A stretch of DNA of 64,000 bases from an uncultured Collinsella sp. (GCA_902495355.1 CABUWV010000003.1:1-64000); one strand, 5' to 3'; positions 1-9,271 are shown, numbered from the stretch's first letter. Made by a program: numbers and translations. Notes: generated by a model from the sequence alone, not told the origin.

Positions 1-86
1 CGAACGCGGTAGAATACTTTGGCATGGGAGCCTCCCAACCTCGTTGCGGCGCGGCTGCGCCTATGGCACTTCGACATCATTGTCGC

Positions 87-127
87 AGCCCCGACCCGCG
101 GTCACGAGCGGGGGCTCCTGTCTTTTT
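87..127 (+). terminator. Rho-independent terminator
   Basis: A GC-rich hairpin (AGCCCC paired with GGGGCT, plus CGC/GCG inside) is followed by TGTCTTTTT. It ends a transcript that begins before the window. Positions 1-86 hold no recognisable gene and may be the 3' end of a gene or small RNA outside the window. Positions 128-342 hold only the leader of the next gene. Confidence 0.6.
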
Positions 128-342
128 AGTGCCCTCGGATTGGGTCATAGTGTCTGTCCGTCCTCTACCTGCGGCGTTGACTTGATTGATACTTAGAACA
201 TCGATGTAGTCATTAGGGACGCTCTTAAACGACTATCCAACGGCTATTGCGCGCATGGCTCGCATGACAGCCGTCTCTTTTATGTTTCCTTTAGCCGTCG
301 CTGTCTAGGATGGGGGTTAGTCGGTAGGAAGGGAGCGTCTAT

Positions 343-1911
343 ATGGACGACGCGAGCGAGCGTTCAATCGAAGAGGACATGCTCGATCAGTTCAATTACT
401 TTGATGATGAGGACGAGGAGCTGATCGACCGTCGCGAGCCAGCGCCGCTTGATTCCTTTGATCTGGTCGATGAAGAGACTGATGAGGTTGAGGACGAATC
501 AACGGAGCCCCCACAGTCTTCGCGCCTTAACTCACTGCTTTCGAGAGCCCCCATGCACCACGGCGTTCGTGCCGGCGCGCTCCATATGAAAACTGACTGG
601 CACCAGATCGTGACGGCAGGCGATGAGCTTGCCGTCGATGCGCCGCTCACCGATAAGTCATCCATCATCTGCCGTACCGGCATGCTTATGCTGGCAAGCG
701 GAACGGGTGCCTGGCGCGTGCGCGATACCATGAATCGTGTTGCTGCCGTACTGGGCGTCACGATTCACGTCGACCTGAGTCTTCTGTCGTTTGAGTGCAC
801 CTGCATCGAAGATGGCCACTGCTTTAACGAGGTTGTCAGCCTGCCCACAACGGGAGTCAATACCCATCGCATTTGGATGATGGAGAGCTTCTTAAAGGAA
901 ATCGAGACGTATGGGCGCCGGTTTACCGTGCACGAATACCACGAGATGCTTAAGACCGTCGAGAGCTCAAAGCCCGATTACTCTCCCTGGCAACAGGGCC
1001 TTGCGGCAGCCTGTGCTTGCGGCGCCTTCGTCTTTTTGCTCGGCGGCGGCCCTATCGAGATGGCCTGCGCATTCGTAGGCGCTGGTGTCGGTAACTTTGC
1101 TCGCTCCCATATTCTCAAGCAAGGTCTTGGCCAGTTTAGCGCGCTGACGACGGGCGTTGCGCTCGCTTGCGTTTCGTATCTGCTGGCATTGCTCGGCCTT
1201 GGCCAGGTCGTACCGGGGGCAATGTCGCACCAAGAAGGCTATATCGGCGCCATGCTCTTTGTGATTCCCGGCTTTCCCCTCATTACGGCAGGCCTCGACA
1301 TCGCTAAGCTCGATATGCGAAGCGGCATTGAGCGTCTTTCGTATGCCGTGTCGATTATTGTGATGGCGACCCTTGTGGGCTGGATGGTTGCCGAGTGTGT
1401 GGGGCTGGCACCGGATGATTTTGCCCCGCTCGGCCTTTCGCCGCTTGCCCTTACGCTCCTGCGCGTGGTGATGAGCTTCGTTGGCGTATTCGGCTTCTCG
1501 GTGATGTTCAACAGCCCGGTAAAGATGGCCGCGGCAGCTGGGTTGATCGGCGCCGTGTCCAATACCCTGCGTCTGACCCTTGTCGATGCGCCGACGATGA
1601 TTCCCTTCCTGGGCCTCAGCACGGGAATGCCTCCCGAGGCAGCAGCGTTTATCGGCGCGCTGGTATCGGGTCTGCTGGCAAGCTTGGCCGAAGTCAAGCT
1701 CACCTACCCGCGCATCGCCCTCACGGTGCCTTCGATTGTCATTATGGTGCCCGGTCTGTATCTGTATCGCTCGATGTATTACATGTGCACCTTCGACACG
1801 GTCAACATGCTCGGCTGGTTTGTGCGTGCAGTGCTCATCGTGGCGTTTCTGCCCGTTGGCCTGGGCGTGGCGCGTACGCTCACCGACCCTCGCTGGCGCC
1901 ACACCAGCTAA
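343..1911 (+). CDS. ThrE-type threonine/serine exporter family membrane protein
   Basis: Predicted inner-membrane exporter of small hydroxy amino acids. The first ~70 residues are a strongly acidic, Asp/Glu-rich, probably disordered tail. Residues ~75-330 match the ThrE (DUF1212) type domain, with a soluble part followed by several hydrophobic segments. Residues ~345-515 form a second hydrophobic block like ThrE_2, so both halves of the exporter are fused in one 522-residue chain, as in Corynebacterium ThrE. The start follows a GGAAGGGAG ribosome site a few bases upstream. The gene stands alone between hairpins. Substrate is inferred from the family only. Confidence 0.85.
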   Translation: MDDASERSIEEDMLDQFNYFDDEDEELIDRREPAPLDSFDLVDEETDEVEDESTEPPQSSRLNSLLSRAPMHHGVRAGALHMKTDWHQIVTAGDELAVDAPLTDKSSIICRTGMLMLASGTGAWRVRDTMNRVAAVLGVTIHVDLSLLSFECTCIEDGHCFNEVVSLPTTGVNTHRIWMMESFLKEIETYGRRFTVHEYHEMLKTVESSKPDYSPWQQGLAAACACGAFVFLLGGGPIEMACAFVGAGVGNFARSHILKQGLGQFSALTTGVALACVSYLLALLGLGQVVPGAMSHQEGYIGAMLFVIPGFPLITAGLDIAKLDMRSGIERLSYAVSIIVMATLVGWMVAECVGLAPDDFAPLGLSPLALTLLRVVMSFVGVFGFSVMFNSPVKMAAAAGLIGAVSNTLRLTLVDAPTMIPFLGLSTGMPPEAAAFIGALVSGLLASLAEVKLTYPRIALTVPSIVIMVPGLYLYRSMYYMCTFDTVNMLGWFVRAVLIVAFLPVGLGVARTLTDPRWRHTS

Positions 1912-2015
1912 TTGGTGCAAGGGAGACAGGCTACTTTGCACCAAATGAGTTGCGGTGAAATAGGGACTGAATTGCTGTTTAAAGGGTCAAAACAGTCCGT
2001 ATTCCACCGCAACTT
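1912..2015. repeat. Two intergenic hairpins after the thrE-like gene
   Basis: TTGGTGCAA (1912-1920) pairs with TTGCACCAA (1936-1944). Immediately after, a 23-bp arm at 1947-1969 pairs with 1993-2015 with only two mismatches. The second hairpin has no T run, so it looks like a palindromic repeat rather than a terminator. The rest of the gap to 2129 shows no gene. Confidence 0.65.
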
Positions 2016-2132
2016 AGGGGGCCGGGGGATTATCGATGCCCTGCATCTTCATAAACTCAACGCTTACGAAGCGCAGCCCTTTCATGCTAGGCTGGTTTCA
2101 CCACATAAGTAGTCGCAGACGCACGTACCACG

Positions 2133-2182
2133 GGCGGGCGAGATGAAGTCCCAACAGCTCCATCTTGCCCGCCCGTTTTTGT
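2133..2182 (+). terminator. Hairpin with T run ahead of the DUF2798 gene
   Basis: GGGCGGGC-(G/A)-AGATG pairs with CATCT-(C/T)-GCCCGCCC across a short loop and is followed by GTTTTTGTT. It sits 30-80 bases upstream of the next start codon, so it is either the end of a short unrecognised transcript or an attenuator of the downstream gene. Confidence 0.55.
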
Positions 2183-2215
2183 TGCGTGGTGTCGCGGCGT
2201 AACACAGAAAGGACC

Positions 2216-2818
2216 ATGCCCTTTATGCCTATCAACAAACGAGAGAGCCTGCTGTTCACCTTTATCATGTGCTTTTGCATGGTGCTCTGGATGAGCATCT
2301 ACAACGTTGCCCTGCAGCATGGGGCCATCAACGGCGAGGTTGTTGCCGCCGCGTGGCTCGGCTTCCCCGTTGCCTACATTTTTGCCATGTGCTGCGACTG
2401 GTTTGTTGCCAGCCCCCTTGCCAAGGGTTTCGCCTTTAAAATCCTGGTCACGCCGGGCAAGAGCTCGCCGCTTGCCATGACGCTCGCCGTCAGCTCCTGC
2501 ATGGTCGTTCCCATGGTTATCATCATGTCGCTCTACGGCGCGTGCGAAGGCCTGTTCCATATGCCCGGCGGCCCGCTTGCCAATTTGCAGGCGCTGCCGA
2601 TGATGTGGCTCGTCAACATTCCGCGCAACTTTATCATGGCCCTGCCCTGGAACCTGCTGGTGGCCGGTCCGGTTGCTCGTTTTGTCTTCCGCCGCGCCTT
2701 CCCCATGGGAACCGTCTTTGAAGAGCAGCATATGGAGCTCGTGCGCATGCCTGGTGCTCCCGTTGCCGATGCCGCCAATGGCGTTGCCGAGAGCATGGAC
2801 GCCGAGCCTGCCTGCTAG
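2216..2818 (+). CDS. DUF2798 family small membrane protein
   Basis: A 200-residue protein that begins MPFMPINKRESLLF and has four hydrophobic segments (about residues 15-35, 50-70, 85-110, 125-155). This matches the DUF2798 layout of tandem two-helix units. The start at 2216 was chosen because AGAAAGGA lies directly upstream; a reading frame 51 bases longer exists but has no ribosome site. The function of the family is unknown. The C-terminal ~40 residues are hydrophilic. It is a single-gene unit between the upstream hairpin and the clpC leader. Confidence 0.75.
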   Translation: MPFMPINKRESLLFTFIMCFCMVLWMSIYNVALQHGAINGEVVAAAWLGFPVAYIFAMCCDWFVASPLAKGFAFKILVTPGKSSPLAMTLAVSSCMVVPMVIIMSLYGACEGLFHMPGGPLANLQALPMMWLVNIPRNFIMALPWNLLVAGPVARFVFRRAFPMGTVFEEQHMELVRMPGAPVADAANGVAESMDAEPAC

Positions 2819-2941
2819 GCAACAGCCTCTAACCTAGAGCGCCCGCCGCACCTGGCGATTCCTTTTTTGTAGACGTTGTCGTATGGCTGCATGCGGAAAA
2901 GGCCCCAGCGGTTAACATATACTCCATATGGGTAAAGAGAC

Positions 2942-2972
2942 CAAAGCGCCGCCACGAGTGGCGCTTTGCGTT
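2942..2972 (+). terminator. Hairpin before clpC
   Basis: AAAGCGCC pairs with GGCGCTTT, followed by GCGTTTG. It could end the DUF2798 transcript. It lies about 35 bases before the clpC start, so it could also act in the clpC leader. No CIRCE or CtsR-type heptad repeat was seen in this leader. Confidence 0.45.
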
Positions 2973-3003
2973 TGAAAAACTAGCTCGTCTAAGAGGAACT
3001 AGC

Positions 3004-5646
3004 ATGTTAGACCGTTTTACCGATCGCGCGCGCAAGGTCATGTCCATGGCCAAGCAAGAGGCGCTCGATCTACACTCAAATAAGGTGGGCACCGAACACT
3101 TGCTGCTCGCGCTTGCCAAGGAGGACGAGGGCATTGCCGCCGAGGCGCTGCGCTCGCTCGATATCTCCTACGACGACATCATGGACACACTCAAAGAGGT
3201 CCAGACCACCGTTCCCGAGCCCAGCGAGGAGACCGAGGCCGCTAAGCTCGCCTTTACGCCACTCGTCATCAGCGTGATGGAGCGCTCTTTCCGCGTGGCG
3301 CGCGAGAACAACCAGACGTATGTGTCGACCGAGCACCTGCTCATCGGCATCGTCGAAGAGGGCAACGGCATGGCCATGGACATTCTCATGCGCCTGGGCG
3401 TGTCATCCGCCTCCATCAAAAAGGCTATCGAGAAACTCACCGCCAAGGACCAGGACAAGAAGCGTCCGCTCGCCGGAGCCGGCGCCGGTCGCCCCGGTGC
3501 GGGCCTGCCGTTCTTTAGCGGCTCGGATGGCTCTCAGCAAAAGGGGAGCGGCACCGACACGCTTAAGCAGTTCGCGACCAACCTCACGCAGAAGGCGCGC
3601 GACGGCGAGCTCGACCCTGTAATTGGTCGCGAAAAGGAAGTCCAGCGTATGATGGAAATTCTTTCGCGCCGCACCAAGAACAACCCGCTCATTCTGGGCG
3701 ACCCCGGCGTGGGCAAGACGGCCATCGTCGAGGGCCTGGCTCAGCAGATTGCAGCCGGCAACGTGCCCGAGAACCTCATGAACCAGAATATCTGGACGCT
3801 CGACCTGCCGGGCCTCGTGGCGGGCGCCAAGTATCGTGGCGAGTTTGAGGAGCGCCTCAAGAACGTGATCCAGGAGGCCACCGAGGCCGACGACGTCATC
3901 CTGTTTATCGACGAGATGCACACCATCATCGGTGCCGGTTCTGCCGAGGGCTCCATCGACGCGAGCTCTATGCTCAAGCCCGTGCTCGCGCGCGGTGCCT
4001 TCCAGATTATCGGCGCCACCACGGCCGAGGAATTCCGCAAGTACCTCACCAAGGACCCGGCCTTCGAGCGTCGCTTCCAGACCATCGATGTCGAGGAGCC
4101 GAGCGTCGAGGACACGGTCAAGATCCTGACCGCGCTCAAGCCGCGCTACGAGGAGCACCACCATGTGCGCTATACGCAGGGTGCTATCGAGGCCGCCGCG
4201 AACCTTTCCAACCGCTACATCCAGGATCGCTTCCTGCCCGATAAGGCCATCGACCTCATTGACGAGGCCGGTGCCCGCGCTCGCATCGCCGCGAATCGCG
4301 CGCCCGAGCCGGTGCGCGAGGCCGAACATCGCATCGAGGAGCTCAAGGCTGCCGCACAGGAGGCCACCGAGAGCGACGACATGAACAAGGCCGCCGAGAT
4401 CACCGAGCAGCAGAAAGCCGCCGAGATTGAGCTCGCCGAGGCCAAGGCTGCCTGGACGGCCGAGCTCGACGCCAGTCCGCTCACCATCGATGTCTCCCAG
4501 ATTGCCGACATCGTGTCCGTGACCTCGGGCGTGCCGGTGTCCTCGCTCACCGAGAGTGAGAGTCGCCGCCTGCTGCAGGCCGAAAGCGTGCTCAAGACGC
4601 GCATCATCGGTCAGGATGAGGCCGTCGAGGCCGTTGCCAAGGCCGTGCGCCGCAGCCGCTCGCCGCTCAAGGACCCTCGCCGCCCCGGCGGCAGCTTTAT
4701 CTTCCTGGGCCCCACCGGCACGGGCAAGACCGAGCTTGCCAAGACGCTCGCCGAGTACCTCTTTGGCAGCAAGGATGCACTCATCAGCTTCGACATGTCC
4801 GAGTTCGGTAGCGAGTTCGAGGTCTCCAAGCTCATCGGTAGCCCTCCGGGTTACGTCGGTCACGACGAGGGCGGCCAGCTCACCAAGGCCGTTCGTCGCC
4901 ACCCGTACTCGGTCGTGCTGTTCGACGAGATCGAGAAGGCGCATCCCGACATCTTCAACATCCTGCTGCAGGTGCTGGAGGAGGGTCGTCTGACCGATAG
5001 CCAGGGCAAGACGGTTGACTTCCGCAACACCGTGATCATCATGACGTCCAACGTGGGCGCCCGCGAGATTGCGCAGGATGCGAGCGTTGGCTTTGGCACC
5101 ACCGGCGAGCAGGGTCTTACCTCGAGCGAGATTAAGGGTCGTGCGATGGGCGAACTTAAGCGCCTGTTCCGCCCCGAGCTGCTCAACCGTATCGACGACA
5201 TCGTGGTGTTCCAGAAGCTTTCGGGCGAGAATCTGACCAAGATCGCGCACCTGCTGGTGGACGACCTGCGTCAACGCCTGATTGCCAACGGCATGAACAT
5301 CAAGCTCACCGATGCGGCCTACGACAAGATTGTGGCCGAGGGCACCGACCTCACCAATGGCGCGCGTCCGCTGCGCCGTGCCATCCAAAAGCTCATTGAG
5401 GACCCGCTGTCCGAGGAACTGCTGGCCGGTGAGTGGGGCGAGGGCGATACCGTTCAGTGCGATGTGGCCGACGGCAAGTTTGTCTTTAGTCACGGCACGG
5501 GCGAGATTCCGGCACCGCGTCTGGCGGGCACGCTCGGTGGCGATACCGCCCCGGCGGCTCCGCACACCGGCAACGTCGCGCCCGTGAGCGGCGGCGTGAC
5601 CTCGGGCCCCGGCGGCATGATGCAAGCCGGTTCCGGCGCGCTGTAG
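3004..5646 (+). CDS. clpC: ATP-dependent Clp protease ATP-binding subunit ClpC
   Basis: AAA+ unfoldase that feeds substrates to ClpP and serves in general protein quality control. Order of parts in 880 residues: two Clp_N repeats (1-150); a Gly-rich linker (~155-185); AAA domain 1 with Walker A GDPGVGKT (~residue 230) and Walker B ILFIDEMH; a coiled middle domain with a UVR-like stretch (~430-480); AAA domain 2 with Walker A GPTGTGKTE (~569) and VVLFDEIEKAHPD; and the C-terminal D2-small domain. The length is slightly above the usual ~810-850 because of a Gly/Ala-rich tail. GAGGAAC precedes the ATG. It is transcribed alone, with a terminator downstream. Confidence 0.97.
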   Translation: MLDRFTDRARKVMSMAKQEALDLHSNKVGTEHLLLALAKEDEGIAAEALRSLDISYDDIMDTLKEVQTTVPEPSEETEAAKLAFTPLVISVMERSFRVARENNQTYVSTEHLLIGIVEEGNGMAMDILMRLGVSSASIKKAIEKLTAKDQDKKRPLAGAGAGRPGAGLPFFSGSDGSQQKGSGTDTLKQFATNLTQKARDGELDPVIGREKEVQRMMEILSRRTKNNPLILGDPGVGKTAIVEGLAQQIAAGNVPENLMNQNIWTLDLPGLVAGAKYRGEFEERLKNVIQEATEADDVILFIDEMHTIIGAGSAEGSIDASSMLKPVLARGAFQIIGATTAEEFRKYLTKDPAFERRFQTIDVEEPSVEDTVKILTALKPRYEEHHHVRYTQGAIEAAANLSNRYIQDRFLPDKAIDLIDEAGARARIAANRAPEPVREAEHRIEELKAAAQEATESDDMNKAAEITEQQKAAEIELAEAKAAWTAELDASPLTIDVSQIADIVSVTSGVPVSSLTESESRRLLQAESVLKTRIIGQDEAVEAVAKAVRRSRSPLKDPRRPGGSFIFLGPTGTGKTELAKTLAEYLFGSKDALISFDMSEFGSEFEVSKLIGSPPGYVGHDEGGQLTKAVRRHPYSVVLFDEIEKAHPDIFNILLQVLEEGRLTDSQGKTVDFRNTVIIMTSNVGAREIAQDASVGFGTTGEQGLTSSEIKGRAMGELKRLFRPELLNRIDDIVVFQKLSGENLTKIAHLLVDDLRQRLIANGMNIKLTDAAYDKIVAEGTDLTNGARPLRRAIQKLIEDPLSEELLAGEWGEGDTVQCDVADGKFVFSHGTGEIPAPRLAGTLGGDTAPAAPHTGNVAPVSGGVTSGPGGMMQAGSGAL

Positions 5647-5671
5647 GGCGTGGCGACAATTTGATACGCGC

Positions 5672-5705
5672 AATCGAGGCGCTCCGGAAAGGGCGCCTCG
5701 ATTTG
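5672..5705 (+). terminator. clpC terminator
   Basis: An 11-bp perfect stem AATCGAGGCGC / GCGCCTCGATT with an 8-10-base loop lies 25 bases after the clpC stop. Confidence 0.75.
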
Positions 5706-5860
5706 TAGAGCTGCGGAAGTTGTGACCGTTACGCTATACGGTCCACCGTTAGCCGATGATGCGAGGGCGCTCGGCGTTTTCGACTGGTTTATGCACGCAA
5801 AGTCTGGGAATATACAAGTCGCATGTCTTACTGTCTAACCAGTTGCGCCAAGGAGGCACC

Positions 5861-7318
5861 ATGGACTACAAGATTACCGGTTACGAGCCCGCCCAGCTGT
5901 TCCATTTCTTTGAGGAGGTCAGCGCGATCCCCCGTGGGTCTGGCAACGAGAAGGGCATCAGCGATTTCCTGGTCGCGTTTGCCAAGGAGCGCGGTCTCGA
6001 TGTGTACCAGGACGAGGTCTACAACGTCATCATTCGCAAGCCCGCATCTGCCGGCGCCGAGAATGCCCCGACCGTGATGCTGCAGGGCCACATCGACATG
6101 GTGTGCGACAAGCTGGGCTCCGTCGAGCACGACTTTACGACTGATGGTATCGACCTGGTCGTCAAGGACGGCGTCCTCACCGCTAACGGCACCACTCTGG
6201 GCGCCGACAACGGTATTGCCGTCGCTCTGATGCTCACTGTTCTCGATGACGATTCGATCGTTCACCCCGCCCTCGAGTGCGTATTCACCACCGACGAGGA
6301 GACCGGCCTGGTCGGCGCCGAGACGCTCGACAAGTCCCAGATTAGCGCCCGCACCATGATTAACCTTGACTCCGAGGAAGAGGGCGTTGCTACCGTCAGC
6401 TGCGCCGGCGGTGTCGTCGTTACCTACACCTGCCCGATCGCGCGCGAGCACAAGACCGGTAGCGCCCTCACGCTCGACATCTCCGGCCTGCTGGGCGGCC
6501 ACTCCGGCAGCGATATTAACCTGGAGCGCGGCAACGGCAACCTCATCATGGCCCGCATCATCGACCGCCTGATGGTTGCCGGCGAGCCCGCCATCGTTAG
6601 CTTTAACGGCGGCACCAAGGACAACGCCATCAACCGTGAGTGCAAGGCCGAGCTGGTCTACGCCGACCACGCTGCAGCCGAGGCCGCGGCCCAGATCGCA
6701 AAGGGCATCATCGCCGACGTTACTGCCGAGCTCGAGGTCTTCGACCCCGGCTTTACCTGCACGGTTGAGATTGCCGACAACACTGAGGTCGAGGCCATGG
6801 ACGAAAAGTCCGCACTTGCCCTTATTCGCGCTCTGCGTCTTGCCCCCAACGGTGTGATCCGCCGCAATGTCGCCACCGACGGCTCCGTCGAGGTTTCCTC
6901 CAACATCGGCGTGGTTGCCACCTCTGACGACCAAGTCAAGATCATGCTGTCCCCGCGCTCCTCGATCACCTCGCTGCAGAACGAGTTCAAGGACCGCCTG
7001 CAGATGCTGGCCGATGTCCTGGGATTCGACGCCAAGTTTGAGTTCGAGTATCCCGGCTGGAGCTATGCCGAGCATTCGCCGGTCCGCGACATCTTTGTCG
7101 AGAGCTATCGCGAGCTCTTTGGCTCCGAGCTACGAATCGAGTCCATTCACGCCGGCCTTGAGTGCGGCCTGTTTGCCGAGGCCCTGCACGGCCTGGACGC
7201 CATCGCCGTGGGCCCGACGCTCTCCGATGTCCACACCCCGGACGAGAGCATGGAGCTCGCTTCTGCCGAGCGCTTCTACGAGCTGCTCATCGACGTCCTC
7301 AAGCGCCTCGCTGCGTAA
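5861..7318 (+). CDS. pepD: Aminoacyl-histidine dipeptidase (PepD-like, M20 metallopeptidase)
   Basis: Cytosolic zinc dipeptidase that cleaves Xaa-His and other dipeptides. The 485-residue length matches PepD (~485). Metal-binding and M20 motifs are visible: LQGHIDMVCDK (~residue 75), TLGADNGIAVA, TTDEETGLVGAE, the dimerisation-domain GGHSGSDIN (~212) and a C-terminal HAGLECGLFAE. The start at 5861 follows a perfect AGGAGG at 5851; an upstream in-frame ATG at 5756 lacks a site and adds residues absent from the family. It is monocistronic and ends in a strong terminator that faces the hipA gene. Confidence 0.92.
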   Translation: MDYKITGYEPAQLFHFFEEVSAIPRGSGNEKGISDFLVAFAKERGLDVYQDEVYNVIIRKPASAGAENAPTVMLQGHIDMVCDKLGSVEHDFTTDGIDLVVKDGVLTANGTTLGADNGIAVALMLTVLDDDSIVHPALECVFTTDEETGLVGAETLDKSQISARTMINLDSEEEGVATVSCAGGVVVTYTCPIAREHKTGSALTLDISGLLGGHSGSDINLERGNGNLIMARIIDRLMVAGEPAIVSFNGGTKDNAINRECKAELVYADHAAAEAAAQIAKGIIADVTAELEVFDPGFTCTVEIADNTEVEAMDEKSALALIRALRLAPNGVIRRNVATDGSVEVSSNIGVVATSDDQVKIMLSPRSSITSLQNEFKDRLQMLADVLGFDAKFEFEYPGWSYAEHSPVRDIFVESYRELFGSELRIESIHAGLECGLFAEALHGLDAIAVGPTLSDVHTPDESMELASAERFYELLIDVLKRLAA

Positions 7319-7373
7319 AGGTTGCGCTAGCAGCAGTCCGAGCCACGTGCTGGTGGATTGCAAATGACATTAT

Positions 7374-7423
7374 GAGAGGGGGCACCCGAGCTTTTGCGAC
7401 GGGTGCCTCCTCTCTTCTTTTGG
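7374..7423 (+). terminator. Terminator between convergent pepD and hipA
   Basis: GAGAGGGGGCACCCG pairs with CGGGTGCCTCCTCTC around an 11-base loop, followed by TTCTTTT. It sits between pepD (plus) and the end of hipA (minus) and could serve pepD. Confidence 0.8.
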
Positions 7424-7444
7424 GAAATGGGAGATTACGGACAC

Positions 7445-8749
7445 CTAGCCCATATCCGCCTTGATGAGGTCGAGGGTGCGCTGGCAGTTTTCGCAGACGG
7501 GGCCGAGCATATGCTCGCGCAGGTCCGCCATGCCGGGCAGGTCGGCGTATTCGTCCATGACCTCTTCCATGCAAATGGGTACCTCGTAGGCGAGGTCCAT
7601 CATGGTCGCAAAGCAAAACTTCTCGGATAGCCCGGCATCGGTGAGCGCCGCCTCCAGCGCGGGGTCGCCCATACCGTGGTATCGGCGGATAGCGCCTGGA
7701 CCGATGCGCCCCACACGATTTTCGCCGCCAACGCTCATGGCAAGGCGCGCCCGGCGGCGCATGCGCTCGTATGCCAGCCCCGATGCGACATCGTACATGG
7801 GTGCGAGCGCCGCGTTTGTGCCTTTGCCAAGGATGAGCGAGTAGTTTTTAGCGTGTGCGTCAGGCGCTCCGATAATGGCGTTATAGAACAACATATAGGT
7901 AAAAAGCACAAGATTCATGTGGTGGGGGACTGTGTTAATCAGTCGTTCTTGGATGTCTCGTGTAGTTGGTCCTCCGTCGGCGGTGTATTTCTGGATTGGC
8001 AATACACCGAGCGCCTGGCAAAAGTCCTCCTGATGCAGCCTTTCGATATTTCCGCTGCTATTGACCATTCTGTCGTACCGTTCAACGACGAGCGCGGCTT
8101 CGTCTTCAAATGTGTAATAGGAGACGTTGGCAGTTGGAATGCCAACACGCCGAGCCGTTTTCATGCAGACGAATTCGTTTAAGGCCTGATGTTTGAACCC
8201 AACGACACCATTTTTGAAGATATGGGTAGTGGGGGATGACCCTAGACATTCGCACCATTGGCCATCATGCCAAGCTAGTGCAAATTTGCCTTGATTGCCG
8301 CCCAGGGACCAGCTTTCGTTGGAGCCCATCCATGTCTCTCTTTCGTCATCGCGAATTGCTTTGAGCTTGTGAGCGATTTGAGAATTGGTAAGCGGGCGGT
8401 ATGCCGAGACCCTGCCGCGGGCGGCGTCTAATTGATCGGCTCGACAAAACTGAACGGCCCCCGCGCAGTCTAGACCGATATGGCACAAGAGGGCGACGGG
8501 GTTGTTGGATGCAACATCATGCTCGGTGGCAATAGCGCGACGCTGCTCTTGACTGTCGGGCAAAAGGCCAAATAGGAACGGGCGGACGATGCTATGGCCA
8601 TACGTGCGATTGGAAAGCGGCATTGTTAGCGATAACGGTGCTCCGCGATAGGTTGGGGCGTATGCAAAGCTGCAGAGTCCATGCTCGTCTTGGCGGAGAG
8701 TGCCGGCGATTTCGCCACAAATGAGGGTCGCGAGCTCCATCTCTGCCAT
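7445..8749 (-). CDS. hipA: HipA-family serine/threonine kinase toxin
   Basis: Toxin of a type II HipBA module. Family members phosphorylate translation factors such as glutamyl-tRNA synthetase and cause dormancy. The 434-residue length is typical. The N-terminal subdomain is present, then a Ser-rich ATP-loop region SWSLGGNQGKFAL (~residues 140-153), the catalytic-loop GAPDAHAKN (~300) and the metal-binding MYDVASG (~325). The key Asp, His, Lys and Asn are all intact, so it should be active. The ATG directly abuts the TAA of hipB, which implies translational coupling. The actual target cannot be read from sequence. Confidence 0.92.
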   Translation of the reverse strand: MAEMELATLICGEIAGTLRQDEHGLCSFAYAPTYRGAPLSLTMPLSNRTYGHSIVRPFLFGLLPDSQEQRRAIATEHDVASNNPVALLCHIGLDCAGAVQFCRADQLDAARGRVSAYRPLTNSQIAHKLKAIRDDERETWMGSNESWSLGGNQGKFALAWHDGQWCECLGSSPTTHIFKNGVVGFKHQALNEFVCMKTARRVGIPTANVSYYTFEDEAALVVERYDRMVNSSGNIERLHQEDFCQALGVLPIQKYTADGGPTTRDIQERLINTVPHHMNLVLFTYMLFYNAIIGAPDAHAKNYSLILGKGTNAALAPMYDVASGLAYERMRRRARLAMSVGGENRVGRIGPGAIRRYHGMGDPALEAALTDAGLSEKFCFATMMDLAYEVPICMEEVMDEYADLPGMADLREHMLGPVCENCQRTLDLIKADMG

Positions 8750-9181
8750 TTATTTCACAACCTTGCAGCCAAAGGAGAGGTTTGAAGTGCCGGAAAGGCC
8801 TTGCTCGGCTGCGATTTGGGCCAGCAAGGCACCATAGGAAGATGGCGTTCCTTGTCGAGTGGGTCGTCTGCCTGCGCTTGGCTTTGGCAGGGTATTCGAG
8901 TTCGCGATAGGGAGGTTCACTATCGTCGTCGGATGTTCGGAGGGCGATGCGATGGAGTCGTTATCGCTTTGCGCGAAGAGACCAATGCCGAGTGCGTTAA
9001 AGACGGTCAGCAACTTGTCGAGTCGAATGCCGGTGGCGTCTCCTAGCTCGAGCGATGCGAGCAGGCGTTCCGAAACACCGGCTTTTTTAGCGAGGGCGGC
9101 ACGGGTGATCCCCTGCGCCTCGCGCGCCTGACGCACGTAGATGCCGGCTTGGCGCGGCGTGGTGATGGGAAGGGTATCCAT
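8750..9181 (-). CDS. hipB: HipB-like XRE-family antitoxin/repressor
   Basis: DNA-binding antitoxin of the HipBA pair, 143 residues. An XRE helix-turn-helix spans residues ~10-65 (AREAQGITRAALAKKAGVSE, then a recognition helix). This is followed by a polar, probably disordered linker and a C-terminal region that likely contacts HipA. It is longer than E. coli HipB (88 aa). The hipA start follows its stop with no gap. Three copies of a 14-bp box lie just upstream and should be its autoregulatory sites. Confidence 0.9.
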   Translation of the reverse strand: MDTLPITTPRQAGIYVRQAREAQGITRAALAKKAGVSERLLASLELGDATGIRLDKLLTVFNALGIGLFAQSDNDSIASPSEHPTTIVNLPIANSNTLPKPSAGRRPTRQGTPSSYGALLAQIAAEQGLSGTSNLSFGCKVVK

Positions 9182-9196
9182 GGCAATCTCCTAACG

Positions 9197-9264
9197 TGCA
9201 GACTTTTGCATCCTAGTATGACATGCAAAAGTCTGCATGAAAAGGCCTCATGCAAAACTCTGCA
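9197..9264 (-). promoter_or_regulatory. Triple HipB operator array
   Basis: Three 14-bp boxes begin at 9197, 9224 and 9251, exactly 27 bp apart. The first (TGCAGACTTTTGCA) is the exact reverse complement of the second (TGCAAAAGTCTGCA). The third differs from the second by one base and lies in the stem-loop that ends mntP. The first box begins 16 bp before the hipB start codon, as expected for autorepression; binding by HipB is inferred. Confidence 0.75.
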
Positions 9265-9271
9265 TGAGGCC
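9240..9271 (-). terminator. mntP terminator
   Basis: Read on the minus strand, an 11-bp perfect stem GGCCTCATGCA / TGCATGAGGCC with a 6-base loop is followed by TTTT. It ends mntP and overlaps the third hipB operator box. Confidence 0.75.

Noticed and set aside
1..86. Possible tmRNA, SRP RNA or 6S RNA end before the first terminator
   Set aside because: None of the conserved cores of these RNAs could be recognised; the stretch is too short to judge.
2942..3003. CIRCE or CtsR operator upstream of clpC
   Set aside because: Neither the CIRCE 9-bp inverted repeat nor the CtsR heptad repeat is present.
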